A stretch of 64,000 bases of DNA from Amycolatopsis arida (GTDB taxonomy: Bacteria; Actinomycetota; Actinomycetes; Mycobacteriales; Pseudonocardiaceae): NCBI RefSeq assembly GCF_900115565.1, contig NZ_FOWW01000005.1:248001-312000 (forward strand), given 5' to 3'. The translations under genes were made by a program, and so were the position numbers. The notes beneath the pieces are model-generated. The model saw only the letters and a list, made by a program, of their open reading frames with translations. It had not been told where the DNA came from and did not search any database. Shown piece after piece: positions 49,317-57,996 of this stretch; position 1 is the stretch's first letter; every line of letters begins with the position of its first letter.

Positions 49317-51809
49317 TCACCACGGGATCTGGTCGAACAGCGCGCGCAACCGCGCGGCGCGGGCCGGGTGGGTGGCGCCCACCCAGCCGATCCGGCCCAG
49401 CAGGTGCGCCCGGAATTCCGGGTGGCCGTCCCGGTTCTGCGCGGCGGGTCCGGTGCGCGCGCAGTTGTGCAGCAGGGCCCGTAGCGCGTCGTACTCCGCG
49501 CGGGGCACCGCCGGGGCCGCGTTCACCACCAGGCCCGCCACCTTCTGCCGCTGGTGGGCGCGCGCCACCGAGGTCTTCGACGCCCGCACCCGGAACCCCT
49601 CGCCCCGGACGATCCGCGCCACGCCCGCGACCAGCCGGCGCACCGGGAGCCCGGCGTCGCCGGAGAAGGCGAGGTCGTCGGCATAGCGGGTGTACCGCGC
49701 GCCGAGCGCGCGGGCCAGGCCGGCCAGCCGCACGTCGAGCCGGTAGGCCACGGCGTTCGCCACGGCCGGCGAGGTGGGCGCGCCCTGCGGCAGGTGCGGC
49801 GCGGCCAGCCGGCGCAGCAACCGCCACCGTGAGGGATCGGCCGAACCGGCGGGCACCAGGCCGGAGAAGCCGGTGCCCGGCGAGTCGACCGGCACGGCCG
49901 ACGACCGGCCGGACAGGTGGTCGACGGGCGAGGAGTCGGCGTGGCGAGCGGGCGCGCGGCCGGTGCACGCCGGGTCCGGCAGACCGGCATGGGCAAGGCC
50001 AGACGAGTCGGTGCGCGCCAGGCCGGACGGGTCGGTGCACGCCGGGTCGGCACGGCCGGCACCCGCCGAGCCGGCCTGGTCGACGGGTGACGGATCCGGC
50101 GGGCCGGCCGCCGACGGACCGGCTCGACCGGTGGGCGATGGTCGGGCGGACGGGCCAGTGACCGCCCGGCCGGACCGGTCGCTGCCCGGCCAATCGGGCG
50201 GGTTGCTCGGCGCCGGGTCCGCCGGGTTCGCCGGGTCGGCGGGTGATGGGCCGGCCTGGCCGGTGGACAATGGATCCGACGGACCGGCGGGCGTCGGGGC
50301 GGACAGGCCGGTCGGCGAAGGATCCGGTGGGCCGGCCGCCGGTGGGCCTGCTGGGTCGGCGGGCGGTGGTCGATCGGACGGGTCAATGGGGGCCCGGCCG
50401 GACCGGTCGCCTGGCCGATCGGGCGGCGTGGCCGGCGACGGGCTCGGCGGGTCGCCGGGTGGTGGGCCGGGCGGGGTGGTGGGCACCGCGGCGAGGACGT
50501 CGGCCGGGGTGGCGGTGGTGAGCAGCCCGGCCAGCAACCGCGCGACCCGGGGTGGGTAGCCGGCTCGGCCGAGCAGTGCCCGCACCCGCCGTACCGTGAC
50601 CGACGCGAAGAAGCCCTCGAGGTCCATCCGCACCACCACGGCCTGGCCGGCGTGTGGCGCCGCGCAGGTCTCCACCGACCGACCCGGGCGGAAGCCGTGC
50701 GCGGCGTCGTGCAGCGGGATCCGGGCCAGGACGTGCCGCGCGACGCGGCGTTGCAACTCGGCCAGCCGAGGCTTGGGCTGCTCCAGCAGTCGCACTCCGC
50801 CCGAGCGGGTGGGCACCCAGGTCTGGCGGTAGTGCCGCAACGGCTCGCCGGCCCGGCGGTTCCAGGTGCCGGCGTCGGCGAACCACTCCAACTCCCCAGG
50901 CGTGAGATCCAGCGCGCGGGCGCACTCGCCGGGCGTGGCCCAGCGCGGCACGTCCCATCGCCACGCGCTCGCCCCGTCCCCCGGTTCCGCCGCGACCGGC
51001 GCAGGGCGGCCAGGCGCACCGGCGGACCCCGCCGCGTCGGTGCCCGCAGCTCCGGCACCCACTGCTCCAGCCCCCACTGCTCCAGCACCCACTGCCTCGG
51101 CACGACCGGACCCCGCGCGACCCGGCGCCTCACCGGCATCACCATCACTCACCAGCCCGCCGGGCACCCCACGCCCAGCCCCACCCACCGACCCAGCCGC
51201 GTCAACACCCCCACCCTCACCACGACCGGATGCCGCGTCGGCCGACGCACCGGCGGAGGGTTCGCCGTGTTCCGGTGGGGCGAGCGTGGCATCGCCAGGA
51301 TCGCCGGGCGCGCCAGCTGGTCGAGGGGCGCCGTCCGCGGAACCGTCGGTTCTGGTCGGTGCCGCGGTGCCGCCGACCGCACCGGTCAACGGGGTGCGCT
51401 CGGCGCGGCCGTGCGGGCGATCGTCTCCGACGACGGCCGCGCCGTGCCGGGCGCGACGCACGGGCGTGGCGGGTCGTGGCGGCAGCGACCGCAGCAACGC
51501 CGCGAGCTCGGCCGGCCCGAACGGCGGCGACGGGCTGAGCTCGATCAACCGGGTGGCCAGCGTCTCGGCCTCGTCGACGGGCAACCGGCCCTGCTCGGCC
51601 AGCCGGTCGGCGAGCGCGCCGCGCCGCCACGGACCGGCGAGGGCGACCTCGGCGAGACGGCCGGCCCGTCGCCGCTCCTCGGACTCCATGCGCCGGCGGT
51701 ACCGCGCGGCGAGCGCGGCGGTATCGGCCCAGGCAGGATCGAACCAGGCAGGATCGAAGCGGGCAGGGCCGGACCCGTCACCCGGCTCGTCGGTGCCCGG
51801 TGGATTCAT
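49317..51809 (-). CDS. Retron-like reverse transcriptase with long low-complexity inserts
   Basis: An 830-residue RT. Fingers begin near residue 325 (RQTWVPTRSGGVRLLEQPKP), HDAAHGFRPGRS at 367-378 is like the NAxxH region of retron RTs, motif A is VVVRMDLEGFFASV (Asp396), motif B LPQGAPTSPAVANAVAYRLD (673-692) and motif C YADD (709-712). KTSV then QKVAGLVVN resembles the retron VTG region; the thumb ends LRALFDQIPW. Residues ~140-278 and ~443-662 are Pro/Ala/Gly/Asp-rich. The latter splits motif A from B, where ordinary RTs have ~40 residues. No partner effector gene adjoins. ATG has only a weak ribosome site. Confidence 0.85.
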   Translation of the reverse strand: MNPPGTDEPGDGSGPARFDPAWFDPAWADTAALAARYRRRMESEERRRAGRLAEVALAGPWRRGALADRLAEQGRLPVDEAETLATRLIELSPSPPFGPAELAALLRSLPPRPATPVRRARHGAAVVGDDRPHGRAERTPLTGAVGGTAAPTRTDGSADGAPRPAGAPGDPGDATLAPPEHGEPSAGASADAASGRGEGGGVDAAGSVGGAGRGVPGGLVSDGDAGEAPGRAGSGRAEAVGAGAVGAGAVGAGAAGTDAAGSAGAPGRPAPVAAEPGDGASAWRWDVPRWATPGECARALDLTPGELEWFADAGTWNRRAGEPLRHYRQTWVPTRSGGVRLLEQPKPRLAELQRRVARHVLARIPLHDAAHGFRPGRSVETCAAPHAGQAVVVRMDLEGFFASVTVRRVRALLGRAGYPPRVARLLAGLLTTATPADVLAAVPTTPPGPPPGDPPSPSPATPPDRPGDRSGRAPIDPSDRPPPADPAGPPAAGPPDPSPTGLSAPTPAGPSDPLSTGQAGPSPADPANPADPAPSNPPDWPGSDRSGRAVTGPSARPSPTGRAGPSAAGPPDPSPVDQAGSAGAGRADPACTDPSGLARTDSSGLAHAGLPDPACTGRAPARHADSSPVDHLSGRSSAVPVDSPGTGFSGLVPAGSADPSRWRLLRRLAAPHLPQGAPTSPAVANAVAYRLDVRLAGLARALGARYTRYADDLAFSGDAGLPVRRLVAGVARIVRGEGFRVRASKTSVARAHQRQKVAGLVVNAAPAVPRAEYDALRALLHNCARTGPAAQNRDGHPEFRAHLLGRIGWVGATHPARAARLRALFDQIPW

Positions 51810-51932
51810 CGAGCGCGGGCTCCGGCGGGACGTGGCGGCGCGGGGTGACCTGCTCTCCGTTCTTCCGCGCGCACTGACCAGTACGCGGAGCGTGCCGACG
51901 CGCGTGGGGCGCCGTGCCCAACCGAGTTCCTA

Positions 51933-51953
51933 CTCCCCGGGGTTACCCCGGAG
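51933..51953 (-). terminator. Hairpin downstream of dnaE2
   Basis: CTCC-GGGG pairs with CCCCGGAG across a TTA loop, with two bulged cytosines on one arm. It lies 80 bp after dnaE2 and 125 bp before the RT gene, so it may end the mutasome mRNA. Confidence 0.4.
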
Positions 51954-52034
51954 CGGGCGGGGACTCCCACCTGCTCACCGCCGCGCCGCCACATACCGCC
52001 ACTATGCCAGCCACCACCGACAGGGACCGCCCCC

Positions 52035-55000
52035 TCACTGGAAGTCGCGGGAGCGGGTGGTGATCCGCAGCGGCAGCGGCTCCAGCCGGTCGGCGTACAG
52101 GCTCACCACCCCGTCGGCGCGCTCCACCACCCCCCGCACCAGCAACGCCGGGTTCGACCGGCCGATCCGGTGGTACCGCCGCCACAACCCCGGCGAGCAC
52201 ACCACGTTCACCATCCCGGTCTCGTCCTCCAGGTTCAGGAACGTCACGCTGCCGGCCGTCGGCGGGCGCTGCCGATGTGTCACCGCGCCCCCGACCAGCA
52301 CCCGCGCCCCGGCGTCGACCTCGGCCAGCCGCGCCGCCGGCAGCGCGCCCATCCGGTCCAGCCGGTCCCGCACGAACTGCGTGGGGAAGCTGTCCGGGGA
52401 GACCCCGGTGGCCCACACGTCGGCGACGGCCAGGTCCACGTCGCTCATCCCCGGCAGGACCGGCGCCGTCGCGACCACCGTGCCGGGCAGCTTCCCCGGC
52501 CGCTCCTCCGCCACCGCGCCGGCCGCCCACAGCGCCGAGCGCCGGTCGAGCGCGAAACAACCGAACGCGCCCGCCGTGGCCAACGCCTCCACCTGCGGCG
52601 TGGTGAGGCGCACCCGGCGGGTCAGATCGGCCATGTCCCGGAACTCCCCGCCCCGCCGCCGCTCCGCCGCCACCGACTCCGCGAGGTCCTTCCCGATCGT
52701 GCGCACGGCGCCGAGCCCGAGCCGCACGACGAGCCCACCCGCGGCGGACCGCGGCTCGAGCGTGGCGTGCGGCAGGCTGGCGTTGACGTCCGGCCCGCGC
52801 ACCACCACGCCGTGCCGGCGGGCGTCGGCGACCAGCGACTGCGCGGAGTAGAACCCCATCGGCTGCGCCCGCAGCAGCGCCGCGAGGAACGCCTCGGGGT
52901 GGTAGCGCTTGAAGTAGGCGCTGGCGAACACCAGGTGCGCGAAGCTCAGCGCGTGACTCTCCGGGAAGCCGAAGTTGGCGAACGCCTGCAACTTGGCGAA
53001 CAACCGCTCGGCCAACGCCTCGTCGACACCGTTGGCCACCGCGCCGGCGCGGAACCGCTGCCGCAGCCGCTCCATCCGCGCGGTCGAGCGCTTGGCGCCC
53101 ATCGCGTGCCGCAGCTCGTCGGCCTCCGCGGGGCTGAATCCCGCGACATCCACCGCGATCCGCATGAGCTGCTCCTGGAACAGCGGCACCCCGAGCGTCT
53201 TGCGCAACGCGCCCGCCAGCAACGGATGGTCGAAGTCCCAGTCCTCGTCCCCGTTCCTCCTCCGGATGTAGGGGTGCACCGAGCCGCCCTGGATCGGCCC
53301 GGGCCGGATCAGTGCCACCTCGACCGCGAGGTCGTAGAACGTCCGCGGCTTCAGCCTGGGCAGGGTGGCCAGCTGCGCCCGGCTCTCCACCTGGAACACG
53401 CCGATCGCGTCGGCCCGCCGCAGCATCGCGTAGACCTCGTCGTCGGCCAGGTCGAGCCGGCCGAGGTCGACCTCCTCGCCCTCGTGCTCGCGGACCAGGT
53501 CGATCATGTAGTGCAGCGCGGAGAGCATGCCCAGCCCGAGCAGGTCGAACTTGACCAACCCGACCGCGGCGCAGTCGTCCTTCTCCCACTGCAGCACGCT
53601 CCGGTTCGGCATCCGCGCCCACTCGATCGGGCAGACCTCGCTCACCGGCCGGTTGCAGATCACCATCCCACCGGAATGGATGCCGAGGTGACGCGGGAAG
53701 TCCTCGATGGCGCAGGACAGCGCGAGCACCTCGGCCGGGATGTCGTGGTCGTGGTCGTGCTGGGTCTCCGCGAGCGGGCCCCAGCGGTCGATCTGCTTGC
53801 TCCACGCGTCCTGCTGCCCCGGTGAGTAACCAAGTGCCCTGGCCGCGTCGCGCACCGCCGAGCGGGCCCGGTAGGTGATGACGTTGGCGACCTGTGCGGT
53901 GCGCAGCCGGCCGTAGCGGCGGTAGACGTACTGGATGACCTCCTCCCTGCGGTCGGACTCGATGTCCAGGTCGATGTCGGGGTAGCCGTCCCGGTCCGGG
54001 GCGAGGAACCGCTCGAACAGCAGCCGCCAGCGCACCGAGTCGACGTTGGTGATGCCGAGGGCGTAGCAGACCGCCGAGTTCGCCGCCGACCCGCGACCCT
54101 GGCAGAGGATGCCGTTGTCGTGGCAGAACCGGACGATGTCCCAGACGATCAGGAAGTACCCGGGGAAACCGAGCCGCTCGATGATGTCCAGCTCGTGTTC
54201 GAGCTGCCGGTACGCCTCGGGGTTGGCCACGGGGCCGCCGTAGCGCCGGGCCGCCCCGAGGTAGGTCCGCTCGCGCAGGTAGCTGGCCTCGGTGTGCCCC
54301 TCGCCGACGTCGAAAGGGGGCAGTTCGGGCGCGACCAGCCGCAGGTCGAAGGAGCACTCGACGCCGAGCCGCGCGGCCCGCCGCACGGCGCCGGGGTAGC
54401 GGGCGAACCGGTGGGCCATCTCCCGGCCGGAGCGGAGGTGGGCGGTGCCCGCGGCGGGCAGCCAGCCGGCCATCTCGTCCAGGCTCCGCCGGGCCCGGAT
54501 GGCGGCCAGCCCCGCGGCCAGCCGGCCGCGCTCCGAGGTGGCGTAGTGCACCGCGTTGGTGGCCACGGTCGGCAGGCCGAACCGGGTGGCCAGCTCGGCG
54601 AGCACGTCGTTGTCCGCGGTGTCGGTGGGCAGGCCGTGGTCGGTGAGCTCGACGACCACGTTGTCCCGGCCGAACAGCTCGACGAGCCGGCGGAGCCGGT
54701 CCGCCGCCACGTCCGGCCCGGCCGTGGCCAACGCCCGCCGCACCGGGCCCTTCCGGCAGCCGGTGAGCAGCACGCACCGGTCGGCCACCTCGGCCGCCAG
54801 CGCCTCCAGGTCGTACACCGGGCGGCCCTTCTCCGCCCGCGGCCCGCCCCCGCGCGTGGTGGCGCCCCCGGCGTCCTCGGCGACGCTGTGCTCGGCGCTG
54901 TGCCCGGCCAGCAGGCCCGCCGTGGTGGCCCGGCACAGCGCGGCGTAGCCGTCGGCGTCCCTGGCCAGCAGGAGCAGGTGCTCGCCGGCCGGGTCGGCGA

Positions 55001-55400
55001 CGCCGTTCTGCGGCGCGTCGAGCCCCAGGCTCAGCTCGGTGCCGAACACCGTGCGCACCCCCAGCTCGCGCGCCGCCTCGGCGAACCGCACCACCCCGTA
55101 CATGCCGTCGTGGTCGGTGAGCGCGAGCGCGTCCAGCCCGAGCCGGGCCGCCTCGGCGACGAGCTCCTCCGGGTGGCTGGCCCCGTCGAGGAAGCTGAAG
55201 TTGGAGTGGCAGTGCAGCTCCGCGTAGGGCACCCGGACCCCGGTGTTCGCGGGTGCGGGGCCGGCGCCGGCGGGACGGTCGTGCGGCGCCGGCCGAGTGC
55301 CGGCTTTCGTGTCCCCTGTGGACGGATCTGACGGATCTGCCGAGCCGGAGAGGCGGCGCTCGTGCTCCCGCCACGGCACCGGCGGGTTGTTCCAGCCCAC
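52035..55400 (-). CDS. dnaE2: Error-prone DNA polymerase III alpha (DnaE2)
   Basis: A 1121-residue translesion polymerase. After a ~55-residue polar start, a PHP domain opens with YAELHCHSNFSFLDGASHPE and ALTDHDGMYG. The polymerase active site is YPDIDLDIESDRREEVIQYV (~residues 472-490), with PGRDAAA-like features replaced by GRGSAANS; the C-terminal OB domain carries VLVGGAVTHRQRPPTA. The beta-binding and tau-binding tails of DnaE1 are missing, as expected. GTG 55400 starts four bases after the 39-aa ORF. Last gene of the SOS operon. Confidence 0.95.
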   Translation of the reverse strand: MGWNNPPVPWREHERRLSGSADPSDPSTGDTKAGTRPAPHDRPAGAGPAPANTGVRVPYAELHCHSNFSFLDGASHPEELVAEAARLGLDALALTDHDGMYGVVRFAEAARELGVRTVFGTELSLGLDAPQNGVADPAGEHLLLLARDADGYAALCRATTAGLLAGHSAEHSVAEDAGGATTRGGGPRAEKGRPVYDLEALAAEVADRCVLLTGCRKGPVRRALATAGPDVAADRLRRLVELFGRDNVVVELTDHGLPTDTADNDVLAELATRFGLPTVATNAVHYATSERGRLAAGLAAIRARRSLDEMAGWLPAAGTAHLRSGREMAHRFARYPGAVRRAARLGVECSFDLRLVAPELPPFDVGEGHTEASYLRERTYLGAARRYGGPVANPEAYRQLEHELDIIERLGFPGYFLIVWDIVRFCHDNGILCQGRGSAANSAVCYALGITNVDSVRWRLLFERFLAPDRDGYPDIDLDIESDRREEVIQYVYRRYGRLRTAQVANVITYRARSAVRDAARALGYSPGQQDAWSKQIDRWGPLAETQHDHDHDIPAEVLALSCAIEDFPRHLGIHSGGMVICNRPVSEVCPIEWARMPNRSVLQWEKDDCAAVGLVKFDLLGLGMLSALHYMIDLVREHEGEEVDLGRLDLADDEVYAMLRRADAIGVFQVESRAQLATLPRLKPRTFYDLAVEVALIRPGPIQGGSVHPYIRRRNGDEDWDFDHPLLAGALRKTLGVPLFQEQLMRIAVDVAGFSPAEADELRHAMGAKRSTARMERLRQRFRAGAVANGVDEALAERLFAKLQAFANFGFPESHALSFAHLVFASAYFKRYHPEAFLAALLRAQPMGFYSAQSLVADARRHGVVVRGPDVNASLPHATLEPRSAAGGLVVRLGLGAVRTIGKDLAESVAAERRRGGEFRDMADLTRRVRLTTPQVEALATAGAFGCFALDRRSALWAAGAVAEERPGKLPGTVVATAPVLPGMSDVDLAVADVWATGVSPDSFPTQFVRDRLDRMGALPAARLAEVDAGARVLVGGAVTHRQRPPTAGSVTFLNLEDETGMVNVVCSPGLWRRYHRIGRSNPALLVRGVVERADGVVSLYADRLEPLPLRITTRSRDFQ

Positions 55401-55404
55401 GACG

Positions 55405-55524
55405 TCACCCCGGGTTCTCCGGCGACCGCCGGGGTGCCGGGATCACCGCCCAGCACTCCGTGTCCACCGCGGAGACCGGATCGGCGCCGAGGTCGGTGAC
55501 GTCGGGCTCCCACTCGCTGTCCAT
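55405..55524 (-). CDS. 39-residue ORF between imuB and dnaE2
   Basis: An ATG lies one base after the imuB TGA (TGAgATG), and its TGA is four bases before the dnaE2 GTG, so it fills the inter-gene space exactly. The product is acidic in its first half (MDSEWEPDVTDLGADPV) with a single Cys and Pro-rich at the end (PAPRRSPENPG). No family known to me. It may be a real small subunit or regulator of the mutasome, or simply a coupling leader that keeps ribosomes moving from imuB to dnaE2. Confidence 0.55.
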   Translation of the reverse strand: MDSEWEPDVTDLGADPVSAVDTECWAVIPAPRRSPENPG

Positions 55525-55525
55525 C

Positions 55526-57994
55526 TCAGTCGTACCTCCCTTCCACTGTCCACATCGGATCGCCTCCGCGCTCCCACACCAGCAGCAGCGCGGTGCCGGG
55601 CTCGCCGGGCCGGTCGCCCTCCGGCAGGACCTGCAGCCGCGCCCGGTCCCGCGCGCCCGGCCCGGTCCACCAGGCCGCCGCCACCGGCCACGGCCCCGCC
55701 CAGTCGAGCACCCGTCGGGCCCGACCGCCGGCCACCGCCACCCGGTGGGGCGGCGCGGTGATCCGGTGCCGCGCGGTGATGCCCACCGGCTCCCCCGCCG
55801 CGTCGAGCACGGTCGCCGGGGGTGGCCGCTCGAACACCGTCGCGGGGGACGGCGGCGGCAGCCGACCCGGCCAGGGCGCGCCGGGGTCACCGGCCGGCTC
55901 CGCCCGCTCGCCCCACGGCACGAGCCGTACCCGTTCGGCCGGGCCGCGCCCGCCGCCGAGCACCGGGGTGAGCACGCCGTCCGGGCCGAGCAGGGCCTGC
56001 ACCCGGACCAGTGCCCGGCCGGCCCGTTCCGTCGCGAGGGCGTGCTCGTCGCCGAGCCCGCCGCGGGCCGTCCCACCCGGCCCCGCCGGCCACAGCCCGA
56101 GTTGCAGGGACTGCCCGGTGACGGTCTCCTCGGGCTCCAGCCGCAACCGGACGACGCCCGCGGTGGGCCGCTCCCCTTCACCCGCGCGCAACCAGCCCTC
56201 GAACTGCCAGCGCACCCGGTCGGCGATGCCCTGTGGGGTGAGCGGGTCGGCGCACCGCCACACCCGGTCGAGCTCCTCGCCCCGCTCGGTGACGGCGTGG
56301 ATGCCCAGCCGGGTGCACGCCAGGCCGCGGGTGGCGAGCCCGGTGTGGAACCGGCTGGCCAACGACCTGGCCACGAACGCGGCGGCGTCGATCCGTTCCA
56401 GTGGCGGGTCGAACGACTCGGTGACGGCGAGCTCCGGCGGCGGGGCGCGGCGGTGCGGCGGCCGGTCGGCGCGGCCCCTGGCCAGCCGGTGCGCGAGCAC
56501 TCCCGCGCTGCCGAACCGGGCGGCCACGTCCCGCTCGGCCAGCGCGGCGAACGCGCCGAGGGTGCGCAGGCCCAGCCGGCGCAGCAGGTCGACCAGCTCG
56601 GCCCGGTCGGATCCGGGCTGGTCCAGCTCGGTGATGCGCAGCGGGGCGAGGAACTCCGCGCTCGCGCCGGGCGGGACCACGGCCGAGCGGTGCGCGGCGA
56701 GCACCGCGGCGAACAGCCCGTCGGCGACGCCGACCTGGCACTCCACGCCCGCCCGGCCGGACACGTGGTCGACCAGCAACTCCACCAGGCGCTCCTCGCC
56801 ACCGAAGTACCCGGCGGCGCCCCGCGCCGGCACCGCGACCACGCCGGGGCGCACCACCTCCACCCCGACGACCAGCTCCTCCACCGCCGCCGCGACGGGT
56901 TCGAACAGCCGCGCGTCCCGGTCCGGGTCGTCGCCGAACACCACCAGCTCCGGGCACCGGGACTGGGCCTCCCGGCGCCGCATGCCCCTGCGGACCCCGG
57001 CGGACCTGGCGACGGCCGAGCAGGCCACCACCCGGTTCGCGGCGAACACCGCGGCGGGCCGGTGCGCGGGCACGCCGGCGGCCAGCCCGGCCGCGACCAC
57101 CGGCCAGTCGGGGCACCACAGCACGAGCAGCCGCACCGGCGCATCCCGATCGCCGGGCCGTGCGGGTGGGCCGGAGGGCGGATCGGTGCGGGCGTCCCTC
57201 GCATCCGGGCGCGGTGGGGCGAACTCATCCCGATCTGGCCGGTCAGGTCGAGCCGGAACGCCCGGACCAGGTTGGGCAGGCTCTGGTGCCGAGTCACCAC
57301 GCCGCGGCGCGGACGAACCAGCGGGCGGACCGGGCCGTCCGAGGGAGCCGACGGGCGGATCGGGCCGGACATCCGAAGCGAACCAGCTCCGCCCGGACGG
57401 AACACCCCGCCCGGACCGCACAGACCCAACCAGAACCGACCGGACACGCCCCACCGCAGCCGGCCGGGCCGGCCCAACCAATACCGACCGGACAGGCTCC
57501 ACCGGAGTCGACCGGGCAGGCGCGACCGGAGCAACCGGAACAGATCGGGGGGACCGCTCCGCAACGACCGAGCCCCGCCCGTCGGGCGCGAGCCCAACCA
57601 GCCCCGCCCCGCCGCCACCGGAACACCCGAACGAACCAGCCAACAAACCAGACTGGGCAGCGGAGTCGCGTGGGTCGGACCGGGCAGCCGAAACAGGCCA
57701 GCTCAGTCCGGACGAAACACCACTCCGCCCCGACCGCGCGGCCCCAACCAGAGCCAACCGGACACGCCCCACCGCCGCCAGCCGGGCAGGCCCGACCACA
57801 GCCAGCCCGGCAATCGCAGCCGACCGGGCGGGTCCGACCGGAGCAGGTGGAGTCGAGTCGGCGGGCCTCGTCGGAGCGGCCGGACCTGGTTCGCCGGGCG
57901 GCTGGTGAGGGCGCCACGCCACGTCCTCGGGCCGCACCGGTACCGGGTCGCCGGGCGAGCGGGCCCGCGCGGGGGCAGGGGTCTCGTGGGCCAC
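55526..57994 (-). CDS. imuB: ImuB, inactive Y-family polymerase-like mutasome hub
   Basis: The conserved part (about residues 286-822, starting VRLLVLWCPDWPVVAAG) is a DinB-like fold lacking the catalytic acidic residues at its start, as in ImuB. It links ImuA', DnaE2 and the sliding clamp. A little finger with ITELDQPGSDRAELVDLLRR helix-hairpin-helix follows, and a C-terminal domain RLVPWGERAEP. The frame continues upstream for ~285 residues of Pro/Arg/Val low complexity to a GTG two bases after the imuA' stop. A start at GTG 57136 gives the family's usual ~540 residues; I keep the long form as possible since it fits operon spacing. Confidence 0.88.
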   Translation of the reverse strand: MAHETPAPARARSPGDPVPVRPEDVAWRPHQPPGEPGPAAPTRPADSTPPAPVGPARSAAIAGLAVVGPARLAAVGRVRLALVGAARSGRSGVSSGLSWPVSAARSDPRDSAAQSGLLAGSFGCSGGGGAGLVGLAPDGRGSVVAERSPRSVPVAPVAPARSTPVEPVRSVLVGPARPAAVGRVRSVLVGSVRSGRGVPSGRSWFASDVRPDPPVGSLGRPGPPAGSSAPRRGDSAPEPAQPGPGVPARPDRPDRDEFAPPRPDARDARTDPPSGPPARPGDRDAPVRLLVLWCPDWPVVAAGLAAGVPAHRPAAVFAANRVVACSAVARSAGVRRGMRRREAQSRCPELVVFGDDPDRDARLFEPVAAAVEELVVGVEVVRPGVVAVPARGAAGYFGGEERLVELLVDHVSGRAGVECQVGVADGLFAAVLAAHRSAVVPPGASAEFLAPLRITELDQPGSDRAELVDLLRRLGLRTLGAFAALAERDVAARFGSAGVLAHRLARGRADRPPHRRAPPPELAVTESFDPPLERIDAAAFVARSLASRFHTGLATRGLACTRLGIHAVTERGEELDRVWRCADPLTPQGIADRVRWQFEGWLRAGEGERPTAGVVRLRLEPEETVTGQSLQLGLWPAGPGGTARGGLGDEHALATERAGRALVRVQALLGPDGVLTPVLGGGRGPAERVRLVPWGERAEPAGDPGAPWPGRLPPPSPATVFERPPPATVLDAAGEPVGITARHRITAPPHRVAVAGGRARRVLDWAGPWPVAAAWWTGPGARDRARLQVLPEGDRPGEPGTALLLVWERGGDPMWTVEGRYD

Positions 57995-57996
57995 CG

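Noticed and set aside
51810-52034. Retron msr-msd RNA upstream of the RT
   Set aside because: A hairpin is present, but no paired flanking a1/a2 repeats or conserved branching G context could be identified by eye; left as a check.
51943-55374. Open frame of >1100 codons in another frame of dnaE2
   Set aside because: Arg/Gly/Ala-rich nonsense composition; DnaE2 in the overlapping frame has full motifs. Long shadow frames are normal at this GC content.
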